From Thiohalophilus sp. (GTDB lineage Bacteria; Pseudomonadota; Gammaproteobacteria; UBA6429; Thiohalophilaceae), in the NCBI RefSeq assembly GCF_034521165.1, contig NZ_JAXHMV010000016.1, positions 62,001 to 126,000 of the forward strand: 64,000 nucleotides of DNA. The letters are read 5' to 3'. Under the pieces are notes generated by a model, which had not been told where the DNA came from, ran no database searches, and worked only from the letters and a program-made list of their open reading frames with translations. A program made the translations under genes and the position numbers. The first letter of the stretch is position 1. Each line of letters starts with the position of its first letter. This document shows, one piece after another, positions 41,610 to 50,403 of the stretch.

Positions 41610-42362
41610 TCAACCGGACCCGGGAGCCTGTCGCCCTGTGCGTGACCAGCGCAGGGCCAGTGGCAAAAACAGGAGCGCACAGAAGACTTCCAGACCGCCG
41701 ATCACCAGAAACGCCATGGGATAGGCCGGCAATGACGTCTGGCTGAACCACGCCAGCAGCGCCCCGCCGCAAAGCGGTCCCAGCACGAACCCGAGCGACC
41801 CGGCGAAGTTAAAACCGCTCATCGCCAGTGCCCGGTGTTGTGGCCGGGAAAGTTCAGCCACCAGCACCAGCGACGGTGCGTACATCACGGAGGCGGTAAT
41901 CCCCCCGGCGAACATCAGCCAGGGAATCGCGTTACCGGGGGCAAAACCGATCGCCGTGAGCATGACGCCGTAGGCCGTGCTGCCCCCCAGCATCATCAGC
42001 ATGGGATTCCAGCGCTGCGACAGCAATCCGGCCGGGTAAGTCAGCAGGGAAAAGGGAACCAGAAACAGCGCCATAACGAGGCCGATCATCGCCGCGCCCA
42101 GCCCGATAACACTGCTCAGATAGAGCGACAGGGTGGAGACGATAAAGCCCACGGTGAGTCGATCCACAAAAGTGAAAATATAGGATAAAAAGAGGCGACG
42201 ATTTTGCGGCAAGGCTCGCAGCAGCTTCCCCAGCCGGCTATGTCCGTGTGATGGCGGCTGTTCCTGTAACAACAGCAAGGCAAAAAGAGTCAATCCGCCC
42301 AGCAACCAGAACCTGTTCGGCGCCCCACTGTTCACCAACCAACCTGGCAGACAGATTACATG
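41610..42362 (-). pseudogene. 5'-truncated MFS transporter
   Basis: The frame codes only for the last half of an MFS protein: LPGWLVNSGAPNRFWLLGGLTLFALLLLQ (end of helix 5 and helix 6), the central loop (PPSHGHSRLGKLLRALPQNRRLFLSY) and helices 7-12. About 170 residues that should hold helices 1-5 are missing. The homology stops within about 20 nt of the stop codon of the neighbouring FkbM gene, and no proper ATG exists. A non-functional remnant is most likely, although a half-transporter cannot be excluded. Confidence 0.7.
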
Positions 42363-42370
42363 CGCATCAG

Positions 42371-43180
42371 TCAGGGCTGCGAGGCTAACACATCATAGTG
42401 TTTACCGACATCCAGATTATTAAGGGTCAACTCGGCACCAGTATCCAGAGGTTCATTGGTAATCTTGCGAACAACATACCCGTATTTATGAAAAAGCTCC
42501 AGCAAGTTTATCCGGTATTGCTCGTCTGTTTTTTTGTAAATTTCGGCCTTGATAACCGGCCTAAACTCGCCAAGAATGCTTTCGATTGCCTTGAGGACAT
42601 ACAGATCATAGCCTTCGGTATCAACCTTGATAAATTTAAGGCGCGGCAAATAGTCAGCATAATCCTCTCGCAATTCTTTCTCGAGATTCACACAAAACAC
42701 TTCCTGCTTGAACGGGTGGCCATGTTTTAATACAGATATTCCTTCATGACGACCGCCGTTACAGAACCCCGAATCGGAATACTCAAATTCAATAAATGTA
42801 TCTTCACCAGAGGCTGCCGCCATGATGGTATCGATTTTACCTACGTGAGTGTTTGCACGCGCATTTTTTTCCAGCACATGATAAACAAAAGGATTGGGCT
42901 CCAGCGCCAGAACACAACCCGATTTCCCTGCGGCAATAGCCATAGGCAAAGCCGTATCGCCGGAATGAGCGCCTATATCAATACAAAAATCACCTTCGCC
43001 AACATATTCTTTATAGGAATCAACCAGCTCGGTATTGATTTTCTTGGTAGATTCCCCGGGGTGCAGCCATTGTGCATAGTGGATTATGTCATTCCCGACG
43101 GTGTAATCGGTCACTTTGTAGCGGTAATGCCTGGGCTTGCCTTTGAAACCGAGTATCTGTATCAAGTTCTTCAATTTCAT
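42371..43180 (-). CDS. FkbM-family methyltransferase
   Basis: AAGGAGAG precedes the ATG. The 269-residue enzyme has the FkbM core: FCIDIGAHSGDTALPMAIAAG (SAM motif I), LALEPNPFVYHVLEKN, LKFIKVDTEGYDLYVLKAIESIL and FRPVIKAEIY. Members O-methylate sugars or polyketides and are common in surface-polysaccharide loci. The gene is noticeably more AT-rich than the FadL gene behind it and abuts a truncated MFS gene, suggesting that it arrived by transfer and replaced the MFS 5' end. No glycosyltransferases are adjacent. Confidence 0.9.
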   Translation of the reverse strand: MKLKNLIQILGFKGKPRHYRYKVTDYTVGNDIIHYAQWLHPGESTKKINTELVDSYKEYVGEGDFCIDIGAHSGDTALPMAIAAGKSGCVLALEPNPFVYHVLEKNARANTHVGKIDTIMAAASGEDTFIEFEYSDSGFCNGGRHEGISVLKHGHPFKQEVFCVNLEKELREDYADYLPRLKFIKVDTEGYDLYVLKAIESILGEFRPVIKAEIYKKTDEQYRINLLELFHKYGYVVRKITNEPLDTGAELTLNNLDVGKHYDVLASQP

Positions 43181-43402
43181 TAATGTCTCTCCTTCGAGCG
43201 TCCCGGCGCCCTTCGACTTGCCGGCCTGTCGCCTGATACCGGGGATCTAAATCGGCCAATTCCACTACTATACATGAGGTTGTACGGCGTTTTCCAACGG
43301 TTGCATACCGACAGCGGGCATTCTATAGCTATCTGAGCGGAACTACGGTCAAAGTTATAGAACGCCAGGGTACCCGGCTCGCGCCGGTAAACCATCAATG
43401 GT

Positions 43403-44626
43403 TCATGCCAGCAGGCCAATAAGCTCGTTAACTTCACCTTTGGCTTGCCTGACAACTTGCAATGGGTCGATTTTATCCAATCCCAGACGCTCAAATGCGG
43501 GAAGTTGATTAAGCGGTGGAGAATCGAGTTTAACGCCTCCTAACAAGGCGCAATGTAACTGGGCGACCTGAATCACATCACAATAGTCAGGAGAAGCCGG
43601 TACCCGATTCCAGTTTTCACATTCGCTTGCAACCATGATCAATTCGGAATCAAATCCCCAGCGATCCAGCAGGCGTTTTCCCACGGACGGGGCCAGCTCT
43701 TGAAGCATAGTTTCCAGCAAGCTTTGATTGGTTTCGAATGCTTCGCGTTTATCAGCCTGAATCAAAAGCGGTAAAACACCTATGTCATGTAACAGGCCTG
43801 CGAGAAAGGCATAATCTGAATCAAAACCATCCAACTTATCACACAAGGCATGCGCTATGGCACCGACACGAATGCTGTGGAAATAAAACCGTCTCATCCG
43901 TTTTCTGATACTATCGCTACTCGGCACATAAAGATCGCGCAACACGACACTCATAACAATAGTATATATACTATTAAAACCGATTAGGTTAACGGCACCA
44001 CGGATATTTTTTATGTTAGCGGCCCCATAGAGTGAACTATTGGCAACCTGTACAACACGTGCCGCAATCACAGGATCTCCCTGTAAAAGCTCGACTACCG
44101 TATCCACAGAGAGGTCGTCTTCATCCAGCCCTTTGTAAATTCGCCGGGCTATTTCCGGCAAACTGGGCAGATCCACTTCTTTGTGACTGAACGCTTTATC
44201 AACTTCGCGTATAAGACTCGAATCCTCATCATCCTGGATATATTCTTCAACCTGGATGCCATTATCACGTTTCTCGTTTTTTTGAGCCACGTAATTTTTA
44301 TAGGTACTCTCGTCCAGCGATAACAGTATCGAATCACGGATAGATAAGGCATAGAGACCATGAGTGTGGACCCGGAACAGAGATAATTTCGCCCGCTTCG
44401 TTCCTTCACTTACCTGCCCCATCAGCTTGTTTTCTGACAATAGTTTGACTTCACCCTCGATCAGATAAACATGTCGATCCAGGTGTTCATCAGCCGACAG
44501 TTTTTCGCCTTTATACAGATGTTCGATCCTGGCGCTGCGTGCAATGTCAAGCAGCCCCACATCCCCGACACCATCAAGATCATCCAGGGAAAGCAAAAGC
44601 CTGACAACGGTTTTTTCATCCGCCAT
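43403..44626 (-). CDS. HDOD-domain signalling protein with cNMP-binding-like N-terminus
   Basis: From ATG 44626 the protein has about 407 residues. The first 130 resemble a degenerate cyclic-nucleotide-binding domain (LYKGEKLSADEHLDRHVYLIEGEVKLLSE). Residues 160-390 are an HDOD domain: KEVDLPSLPEIARRIYKGLD, LLQGDPVIAARVVQVANSSLYG, INLIGFNSIYTIVMSVVLRDLY-type helices and GLLHDIGVLPLLIQ. HDOD proteins are non-catalytic HD relatives used in signalling, motility and stress control. It may answer to the cyclic nucleotides produced by the nearby GGDEF proteins. Confidence 0.88.
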   Translation of the reverse strand: MADEKTVVRLLLSLDDLDGVGDVGLLDIARSARIEHLYKGEKLSADEHLDRHVYLIEGEVKLLSENKLMGQVSEGTKRAKLSLFRVHTHGLYALSIRDSILLSLDESTYKNYVAQKNEKRDNGIQVEEYIQDDEDSSLIREVDKAFSHKEVDLPSLPEIARRIYKGLDEDDLSVDTVVELLQGDPVIAARVVQVANSSLYGAANIKNIRGAVNLIGFNSIYTIVMSVVLRDLYVPSSDSIRKRMRRFYFHSIRVGAIAHALCDKLDGFDSDYAFLAGLLHDIGVLPLLIQADKREAFETNQSLLETMLQELAPSVGKRLLDRWGFDSELIMVASECENWNRVPASPDYCDVIQVAQLHCALLGGVKLDSPPLNQLPAFERLGLDKIDPLQVVRQAKGEVNELIGLLA

Positions 44627-44851
44627 GTATGACACACCATAAGAAACAGGACAGGGGAGACTCTGCAAACTATGATTACAGAATTTATCTGGTTAATTAT
44701 AAAGGAATCCACTTACAGGAACCAACCCATCCCGCGCAGATAATCCGGACCTGGTTGCCCGATCAATGGAAATTATAACATCAAAAAAAGGATGAGATTT
44801 TTAAATCGTACCTGGCCTTGTGATTTATAAACAGCTTGCATGTTGCATTTT

Positions 44852-45184
44852 TTACATATCACTTAAGTATGACTTGGCTTCTTCACCGGGATTGGGCAAC
44901 CCTGATATGCGCCAGGCATTAAGACAACTTTGAAACAGTTCGTGAATCCAGAATTTATCCTTGCCAAGACGATGACATACAGTATTCATCGCCGGAGCTG
45001 CTCCGAACTTTATGAAATAATCCCGCAGGCTGTAAATCACCAGCCAGTGATCTTCGGTTAGCGGGGTAACATTCAGCTCTTGGGCGATTACCCTGGCGGT
45101 CTCTTCCGTCCACTGCAGTGGATCGACAATCAGGCCGTCTTCATCCAGCTCCGGCATCATGGGGGTGTTTATCGCAGCTGTCAT
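44852..45184 (-). CDS. TusE/DsrC-family protein lacking the redox cysteines
   Basis: The 110-residue protein follows the DsrC/TusE template: LDEDGLIVDPLQWTEETARVIAQEL, LTEDHWLVIYSLRDYFIKFGAAPAM, LGKDKFWIHELF and GLPNPG near the end. In DsrC the tail carries Cys_A in the ACRFAGLPKP block and the penultimate Cys_B. Here the Cys_A position is Trp91, the tail reads GEEAKSYLSDM with no cysteine, and only C70 and C87 exist elsewhere. Trisulfide chemistry through the C-terminal arm is therefore not possible. It may be a regulatory or accessory homologue. Confidence 0.88.
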   Translation of the reverse strand: MTAAINTPMMPELDEDGLIVDPLQWTEETARVIAQELNVTPLTEDHWLVIYSLRDYFIKFGAAPAMNTVCHRLGKDKFWIHELFQSCLNAWRISGLPNPGEEAKSYLSDM

Positions 45185-45463
45185 CAGGTCCTCCTTGCGG
45201 AATTCACCGCCGATCAGCGCGGGATATTAATTATTGGTCTGTTCTACAATAAGTATAGACGAGAACAACATTTATGCAGCCTGTTTATCTCACGATTTCA
45301 ATGTCACATTTTTGGTGAAACTTCTCATACATAAAGCCGATGTACTGATTTAGCAGGATATTTCTTATTCAAGCACCTTTGTGACTTTATGAAGTGCATA
45401 ACATACCGGATTGTTTCATTATCACGACGACAAGGAGTCGATTCATACCAGGATATAAAATGG

Positions 45464-46042
45464 TTATTGCCGCCCCAGCAGCCCGCTTTTAAGGCTGCTA
45501 TCAATTGGTGAGTCCCCCAGCCAGATAGATAACAGTGCACGCTGAAAACCGGGGCTTTCGATTATGACCTTTTGCGAACAGTTAATTTTGACCCGGGTCG
45601 TACTGTCGGGCAAAAAATCGATCACCACGACATCATCTTTCACTGTATCGCCAAAAGCCGAATTAAATTTATCAATTTCCTCTTCAATCTCCGCGTATTC
45701 CACATCATCCAAATTATCCTCGAACCCTTCTCGCCATGCAGAATGCATTTTATTCTCACTTATTTCGTTATACAAAAAATGCATCATCACACGCTTTGGT
45801 GAAGAATCCGACATGATTTGTATCGCGTCGTCAGAAGGTTTCACCAGATACAAGGCTCCCACATAGATATCAAAAATGAACTTGCCACGCACCCCCGTGC
45901 CATTCAGCACCAGTTCCTGCTGTGAACCGTCCTGTGTAACCACCTCCGGAATTTCCACACCCTTGGCATTCAGCGCATAAATCGAAGCGCTAAACAGATA
46001 TAATATTGACATCAACATGCTTATGGTTACTTTTCTCATCAC
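45464..46042 (-). CDS. Exported chalcone-isomerase-like protein
   Basis: A signal peptide (ISMLMSILYLFSASIYA) precedes a chalcone_isomerase-like domain: EVVTQDGSQQELVLNGTGVRGKFIFDIYVGALYL, then KRVMMHFLYNEISENKMHSAWREGFEDNL. Bacterial members of this 192-residue family are periplasmic and of unknown function; they are not expected to make flavonoids. It neighbours the DsrC-like gene and a CbiX-like chelatase. Confidence 0.88.
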   Translation of the reverse strand: MMRKVTISMLMSILYLFSASIYALNAKGVEIPEVVTQDGSQQELVLNGTGVRGKFIFDIYVGALYLVKPSDDAIQIMSDSSPKRVMMHFLYNEISENKMHSAWREGFEDNLDDVEYAEIEEEIDKFNSAFGDTVKDDVVVIDFLPDSTTRVKINCSQKVIIESPGFQRALLSIWLGDSPIDSSLKSGLLGRQ

Positions 46043-46097
46043 ACTTCCCTAACTCAATGTCAGCAATGCAGGTTACCCGTTTATGTTGCCTGTCTTG

Positions 46098-46925
46098 TCA
46101 GATTACAAACTGGTTCGTGGCCATAAGTCGATCTCGGAGAATATCCAGCAGCAACGGATGCGTGCTTATAAGAGGCGTAATGGTGTAATTCAGCCGGGGA
46201 TAATCTTTCACCACACTGTCGCAGATTTCTTGTACATCTCCTCGTGGCCCGGCGTGACGGCCGGGGAGAAAGAACAACATTGCTATAATGACACGGGTAA
46301 GACCTTGTTCGGCCTTATCCCGCAGCCAATTTGCTAACAGATCACCATTAAAATCATATTCCTTCCCCTCGCGTCGTTCCATTACTGCCTGCTCCACACC
46401 CAGGGCATGCTGCTGCTCTAACATCCGGGCAATATTACGGCGAACTTCGGTAATCTTCGGGGTTGGTGAACCGTGATCTACCAGCACAACCTGAGCATCC
46501 GGTCCACTTATTTCCCTGGCCTGTTGAATATGCTCGAAGACAATCTGTGCCAGACGCGGTTCACCTTCAGGCAAAGGCCAGGTAACCGGCGCCACCTTGA
46601 CATTTAAATCCGGATATTCCGATTTCAGCCTGGCCACCTCGTCGGGAATGAACGAAGTAATCGCACGACTCACCCCAAAAAACAGTGGCAGCACCACAAA
46701 CTCCCGCTCATCCTGTTCCAATTGTCTACGCAGAAAACCTTGGAGTACATCAGCTGGCGTTCCAGCCAGCTCCGCAGCAGGGATCGCATCAGCATGCTGC
46801 AAAGATACAGGATGGATCAACTCACCGGTATGCTCGCTCAGCTGGGCAGCCAGGCAGCGCAAATATAATGTGGCATCGGGTTGTTTGGACCCATTATCGA
46901 CAAGCAAGTACACCGGCATCATCAT
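46098..46925 (-). CDS. CbiX/SirB-like sirohydrochlorin chelatase family protein
   Basis: The 275-residue protein has two CbiX-type halves: VYLLVDNGSKQPDATLYLRCLAAQL...VVLPLFFGVSRAITSFIPDEVARLKSEYP and VVLVDHGSPTPKITEVRRNIARMLE...VIIAMLFFLPGRHAGPRGDVQEIC. Canonical CbiX proteins have GHGS and HxxG-type metal-site histidines; the first half here reads DNGS, so its His is Asn, while the second half has DHGS and GRHAGP. Metal insertion into sirohydrochlorin (siroheme or cobalamin) is the family role; only the second half seems to keep the site. Confidence 0.8.
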   Translation of the reverse strand: MMMPVYLLVDNGSKQPDATLYLRCLAAQLSEHTGELIHPVSLQHADAIPAAELAGTPADVLQGFLRRQLEQDEREFVVLPLFFGVSRAITSFIPDEVARLKSEYPDLNVKVAPVTWPLPEGEPRLAQIVFEHIQQAREISGPDAQVVLVDHGSPTPKITEVRRNIARMLEQQHALGVEQAVMERREGKEYDFNGDLLANWLRDKAEQGLTRVIIAMLFFLPGRHAGPRGDVQEICDSVVKDYPRLNYTITPLISTHPLLLDILRDRLMATNQFVI

Positions 46926-47149
46926 CTCAAATGTTGTTTATCAAGATATTGTCATATTACCAGTTCCAACTGGCGTGCAAAGTCCTGCCCGGCATAATTG
47001 ACCGGATTGAAACAGTCAACACACCACCCGGGGAAACCCTGATTTTTTCCAGGTCTTGCATGTTAAACTCGCATTTCGTGTGGTTTAAAAACAGGCTAAA
47101 AACTCGTAATCTGCCATGCTTAATAGAAGTACTGGAGACTGCCCCGGCT

Positions 47150-47710
47150 ATGACACTTGAATCGGCAATCGCCACCTACGGCTACCTGGCCATTATGGTC
47201 GGCATTTTTGTCGAGGGCGAGGCCATCGTCCTGACCGCGGGATTTCTCGCCCACCAGGGTTTACTGAAATTACCCTGGGTCATGACCGCCTCGGTATTCG
47301 GGTCGATTCTGACTTACCAGTTCTTTTTCCTGCTTGGCCGGCTAAAGGGTCGTCAGGTACTGAACAACCGACCGGGCTGGCAATCGCGAGTACAACGCAT
47401 ACGTAAACTGCTTGAGCGTCACGATACGCTCATTATTCTGGGATACCGGGGTCTGTTCGGTTTGCGCGCAATCACCCCCTTCGCGCTTGGCATGACCAAT
47501 ATCAGCTATCTGCGTTTTACCTTGCTGGATCTGATACCTGCAACGATCTGGGGGATAGCTGTGTCCTGGGCCGGCTATGTACTGGGCAAGGGGGCGGAAA
47601 AACTACTGGATAATGTGGAGGACTATCAGCTCTGGCTGGCTGGTGCCATGATTGTGGTTGGTCTGCTGGTCGTCGGCCTCTATGCACGCCACCGTATGCG
47701 TTCCCCATAA
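47150..47710 (+). CDS. DedA-family membrane protein
   Basis: Starting at ATG 47150 (186 residues), the protein shows the DedA pattern: YGYLAIMVGIFVEGEAIVLTAGFLAHQGLL with the conserved Glu, SVFGSILTYQFFFLLGRLKGRQVL, and YRGLFGLRAITPFALGMTNISYLRFTLLDLIPATIWGIAVSWAGYVLG with the re-entrant Arg/Pro motif. DedA proteins flip undecaprenyl phosphate or other lipids in the inner membrane. The open frame continues upstream to 46685 but overlaps the chelatase gene and lacks relevant homology. Confidence 0.9.
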   Translation: MTLESAIATYGYLAIMVGIFVEGEAIVLTAGFLAHQGLLKLPWVMTASVFGSILTYQFFFLLGRLKGRQVLNNRPGWQSRVQRIRKLLERHDTLIILGYRGLFGLRAITPFALGMTNISYLRFTLLDLIPATIWGIAVSWAGYVLGKGAEKLLDNVEDYQLWLAGAMIVVGLLVVGLYARHRMRSP

Positions 47711-47713
47711 CAC

Positions 47714-48958
47714 CTATAAGGTGTCAATTATCATATTGGACCAGGTCACTGCCTCGATATTGGCAATGAGAATATCCTCGGTTGACAGTCGGGAAAATTG
47801 AACGTTCGCCCAGTCCGCCACTTCGTAGGCCATGACACAACTGAGCGCCTCACCCAGTTGCCCCTTGTGGTAAAGCAGGGCGCTGGTAATTTCATCGCTA
47901 AGTGGCAAAGGCTCCAGTAATTTTGGCAATGGTCTCTGCATCAGCAGGTCCAGGGCGGAGAACATTCCCACTGTAAAAAAACTGTCCGCAGGTTTGATAC
48001 CGGCAGCATCGGCAAGCAGCTCGCACATCTTGGCCCGGGTCATGGCAGTGCGCAGTATCTCTGTCGGACGATCGTCGAGCTGGCTGAGTGCCAGCATCGA
48101 TGCCCAGCCCGAGAGCTTGCGGCGACCAAGCAGCATAGCACCCTGCTGGACTGACTCGATTTTACGTGGCAAATTAAAAGCCGCCGAATTGATCATTTTC
48201 AGCAGCTTGTAGCTGGTGGTCACATCTGTGTTTATCGCCTCCGCCAGATCCTCGTTTTCCGAATCGGGATCATGCAATACTGCAAGCAGATTCATGATCG
48301 TCAACCGGTTGGTCGGCAGGCTCTCGGAAGAAATGATCTGGGGGCGGCTCAGAAAGTAACCCTGGAAATACTCGAAGCCGAGATTCGAGCAGAATAAAAA
48401 TTCCTTGGGGGTTTCAATTTTCTCGGCCAGCAGACTGACCTTATACTGTTTCAGAACATTTACATGTTTCTGAATCTCATCGCGCGAGAGCGCCTGAACA
48501 TCGATCTTGATAATATCCGCCAGGTGCAGAAGCGGGGCATGTGATGGCTTGTACAGATAATCATCCAGAGCAATGGTATAGCCTGATTCCGACAGCCGGG
48601 TAACTGCAGCAACCAGTTTCGGGGTCACCTCGACATCTTCCAGAATCTCGAGAATAACACTTCCCGGCTGAAAGGGAATACGACTCTCATCAAGCAGAAA
48701 TTTTTCCGTTAAATTAATAGCGGCCAGTTTATTCAGCACCAGCCTGTCAAGCCCGATTTCCATAAACGTATTGATAATCGTGGTAGTTGTCGCTTGCTCA
48801 CTATCCAGCTTGTCGCCGGCATTGTTTATCTGTCCCTGAGGCCGATACAGGAGCTCATAAGCATAGACATTAAGTTTTCGATCGAAAATTGGCTGGCGAC
48901 CGACATAGACATTTTGTGGTGTCGCCGCAGCGGAGTCTTCTGAATTATCGCCTGGCAT
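47714..48958 (-). CDS. EAL-HDOD signalling protein (YuxH/CdgJ type)
   Basis: Residues 17-200 form a degenerate EAL domain (VGRQPIFDRKLNVYAYELLYRP where EAL is replaced by YELLYR; LEILEDVEVTPKLVAAV; ALDDYLYKPSHAPLLHLADIIKIDV). Residues 205-400 are an HDOD domain (LPTNRLTIMNLLAVLHD, INTDVTTSYKLLKMINSAAFNL, GWASMLALSQLDDRP). Proteins of this class, such as CdgJ, affect motility and biofilm and lack c-di-GMP hydrolysis. It converges on the dedA gene. Confidence 0.92.
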   Translation of the reverse strand: MPGDNSEDSAAATPQNVYVGRQPIFDRKLNVYAYELLYRPQGQINNAGDKLDSEQATTTTIINTFMEIGLDRLVLNKLAAINLTEKFLLDESRIPFQPGSVILEILEDVEVTPKLVAAVTRLSESGYTIALDDYLYKPSHAPLLHLADIIKIDVQALSRDEIQKHVNVLKQYKVSLLAEKIETPKEFLFCSNLGFEYFQGYFLSRPQIISSESLPTNRLTIMNLLAVLHDPDSENEDLAEAINTDVTTSYKLLKMINSAAFNLPRKIESVQQGAMLLGRRKLSGWASMLALSQLDDRPTEILRTAMTRAKMCELLADAAGIKPADSFFTVGMFSALDLLMQRPLPKLLEPLPLSDEITSALLYHKGQLGEALSCVMAYEVADWANVQFSRLSTEDILIANIEAVTWSNMIIDTL

Positions 48959-49301
48959 GCTCTGGTTAACCTGTCACATTTTTTGTTTATATATCGACAC
49001 GCCCTGTCACAGCTTGAGCATCCTGATTAATATGCTAGCATAAATCGGTCAGACGAGGTCCACATGCATTACCCGGTTTATGATAGTCTTCAAATACGAC
49101 AAGTACTGACTCATCATCAGCGGTGAGGAGTTATACCAGCCTGATCTAATGCCACGCAGGTCTCCAGGCAGTTAAAAAAAATAATAAATTTCCCCAGTAA
49201 CTACTGGCCATCCTGGAGTAAGGTAGGGGTTTTCACTTATATTATACACAGGACCGTCATAATCATCCGACAAAACCTGACAGAGATACTAAGGTAAAGC
49301 A
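48959..49301. other. Intergenic region between divergent EAL-HDOD and thioredoxin-fold genes
   Basis: AT-rich and without a supported gene. It should hold both promoters. No clear palindrome or consensus box was identified. Confidence 0.5.
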
Positions 49302-50369
49302 GTGATTAGCGCACAGGCAGTATTGGCACGCGTAAGCCGACAGCTCTCCCCGGGACTGTTTTTGCTGCTTTGTATCGGCTGTGTCAGCGAACTATCTGCG
49401 CAGACAAATCAAATCAGCCGTTTTATAGACAAACCTCTTGAAGAGCCTATTGTCCTTCCCGACTGGTTCAAGCTGAGCTTTCTGGACCTTTATGATGACA
49501 TTGATGAAGCCGTGGCCAGTGGCAAGGACGGATTAATCGTTTATTTTGGCCAGAAACATTGCCCCTATTGCAAGGCACACCTCGAGATAAACTGGGGCGA
49601 CCCGGATATTGTAAAATATACCCGGGAAAGATTTGATGTAATAGCCATCGACGTAAAAGGCTCTCGAAATATCACCACAGTCGATGGTCACGTCTACGAG
49701 GAAAAGGAATTTTCAGTAAAACATAAAACCAACTTCACACCATCTTTGCTTTTCTATAACAACCAAAAAGAAATCGTTCTTAAGCTGCAAGGCTATCATC
49801 CTCCGTACAAATTTCGCGCAGCACTGGAGTATGTCAGCGACAGACATTATGAAAAAGAATCATTTAGCGAGTATCTCTCCCGCGCAGAAATGGCGGACAA
49901 TTATGGAAAGGAACATCTCAACCAGCATGAATCGTTCATGCCAGAACCTTACATTCTGAACAGAAGCATCATCCCTGCAAACAGACCACTGGCAGTCTTT
50001 TTCGAGCAACCCCGCTGCCATGCCTGCGATGTGCTGCATGCAGGCCCATTAAGCAATGAAGTCATAACGAATAATCTAAATAAGATGGATGCGGTTCAGC
50101 TAAATACGCAGTCTAAAACCAGGCTCGTGACGCCGGACGGACTAAAAACAACCTCCCGACAATGGGCCGACGAACTGGAGCTGTATTATTTCCCAACCAT
50201 TATATTCTTCGATGAAGAGGGTAAGGAGATCATCCGTATCAATTCCGTGGTCTGGCTTTATCGTTTGAAAAACGTACTCGAGTACGTTTTGTCGGGCGCC
50301 TACCAGGATTATGAAACATACCAGTTATGGCGGCAGCACAAAGGGCGCCAGAAAGCGGGATTTGAATAA
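49302..50369 (+). CDS. Exported protein with two thioredoxin-like domains
   Basis: The 355-residue precursor starts with a signal sequence (LSPGLFLLLCIGCVSELSAQ, weakly lipobox-like). Two thioredoxin-fold segments follow. The first has DGLIVYFGQKHCPYCKAHLE (C87/C90, CPYC) and TNFTPSLLFYNN with the cis-Pro, as in SoxW/DsbD-gamma-type proteins. The second has RPLAVFFEQPRCHACDVLHA (C239/C242, CHAC) and YYFPTIIFFDEEGKEI. Both keep a CxxC pair. Periplasmic disulfide reduction, possibly for sulfur oxidation or cytochrome c maturation, is inferred. Codon usage is AT-richer than the window average. Confidence 0.8.
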   Translation: MISAQAVLARVSRQLSPGLFLLLCIGCVSELSAQTNQISRFIDKPLEEPIVLPDWFKLSFLDLYDDIDEAVASGKDGLIVYFGQKHCPYCKAHLEINWGDPDIVKYTRERFDVIAIDVKGSRNITTVDGHVYEEKEFSVKHKTNFTPSLLFYNNQKEIVLKLQGYHPPYKFRAALEYVSDRHYEKESFSEYLSRAEMADNYGKEHLNQHESFMPEPYILNRSIIPANRPLAVFFEQPRCHACDVLHAGPLSNEVITNNLNKMDAVQLNTQSKTRLVTPDGLKTTSRQWADELELYYFPTIIFFDEEGKEIIRINSVVWLYRLKNVLEYVLSGAYQDYETYQLWRQHKGRQKAGFE

Positions 50370-50403
50370 GACATAAACTGTCTATACAAGATCATTTTTC
50401 CGT

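Noticed and set aside
47704..47726. Terminator between dedA and the EAL-HDOD gene
   Set aside because: ACACCT/AGGTGT forms a 6-bp stem but there is no T-run and it overlaps the stop codon of the convergent gene.
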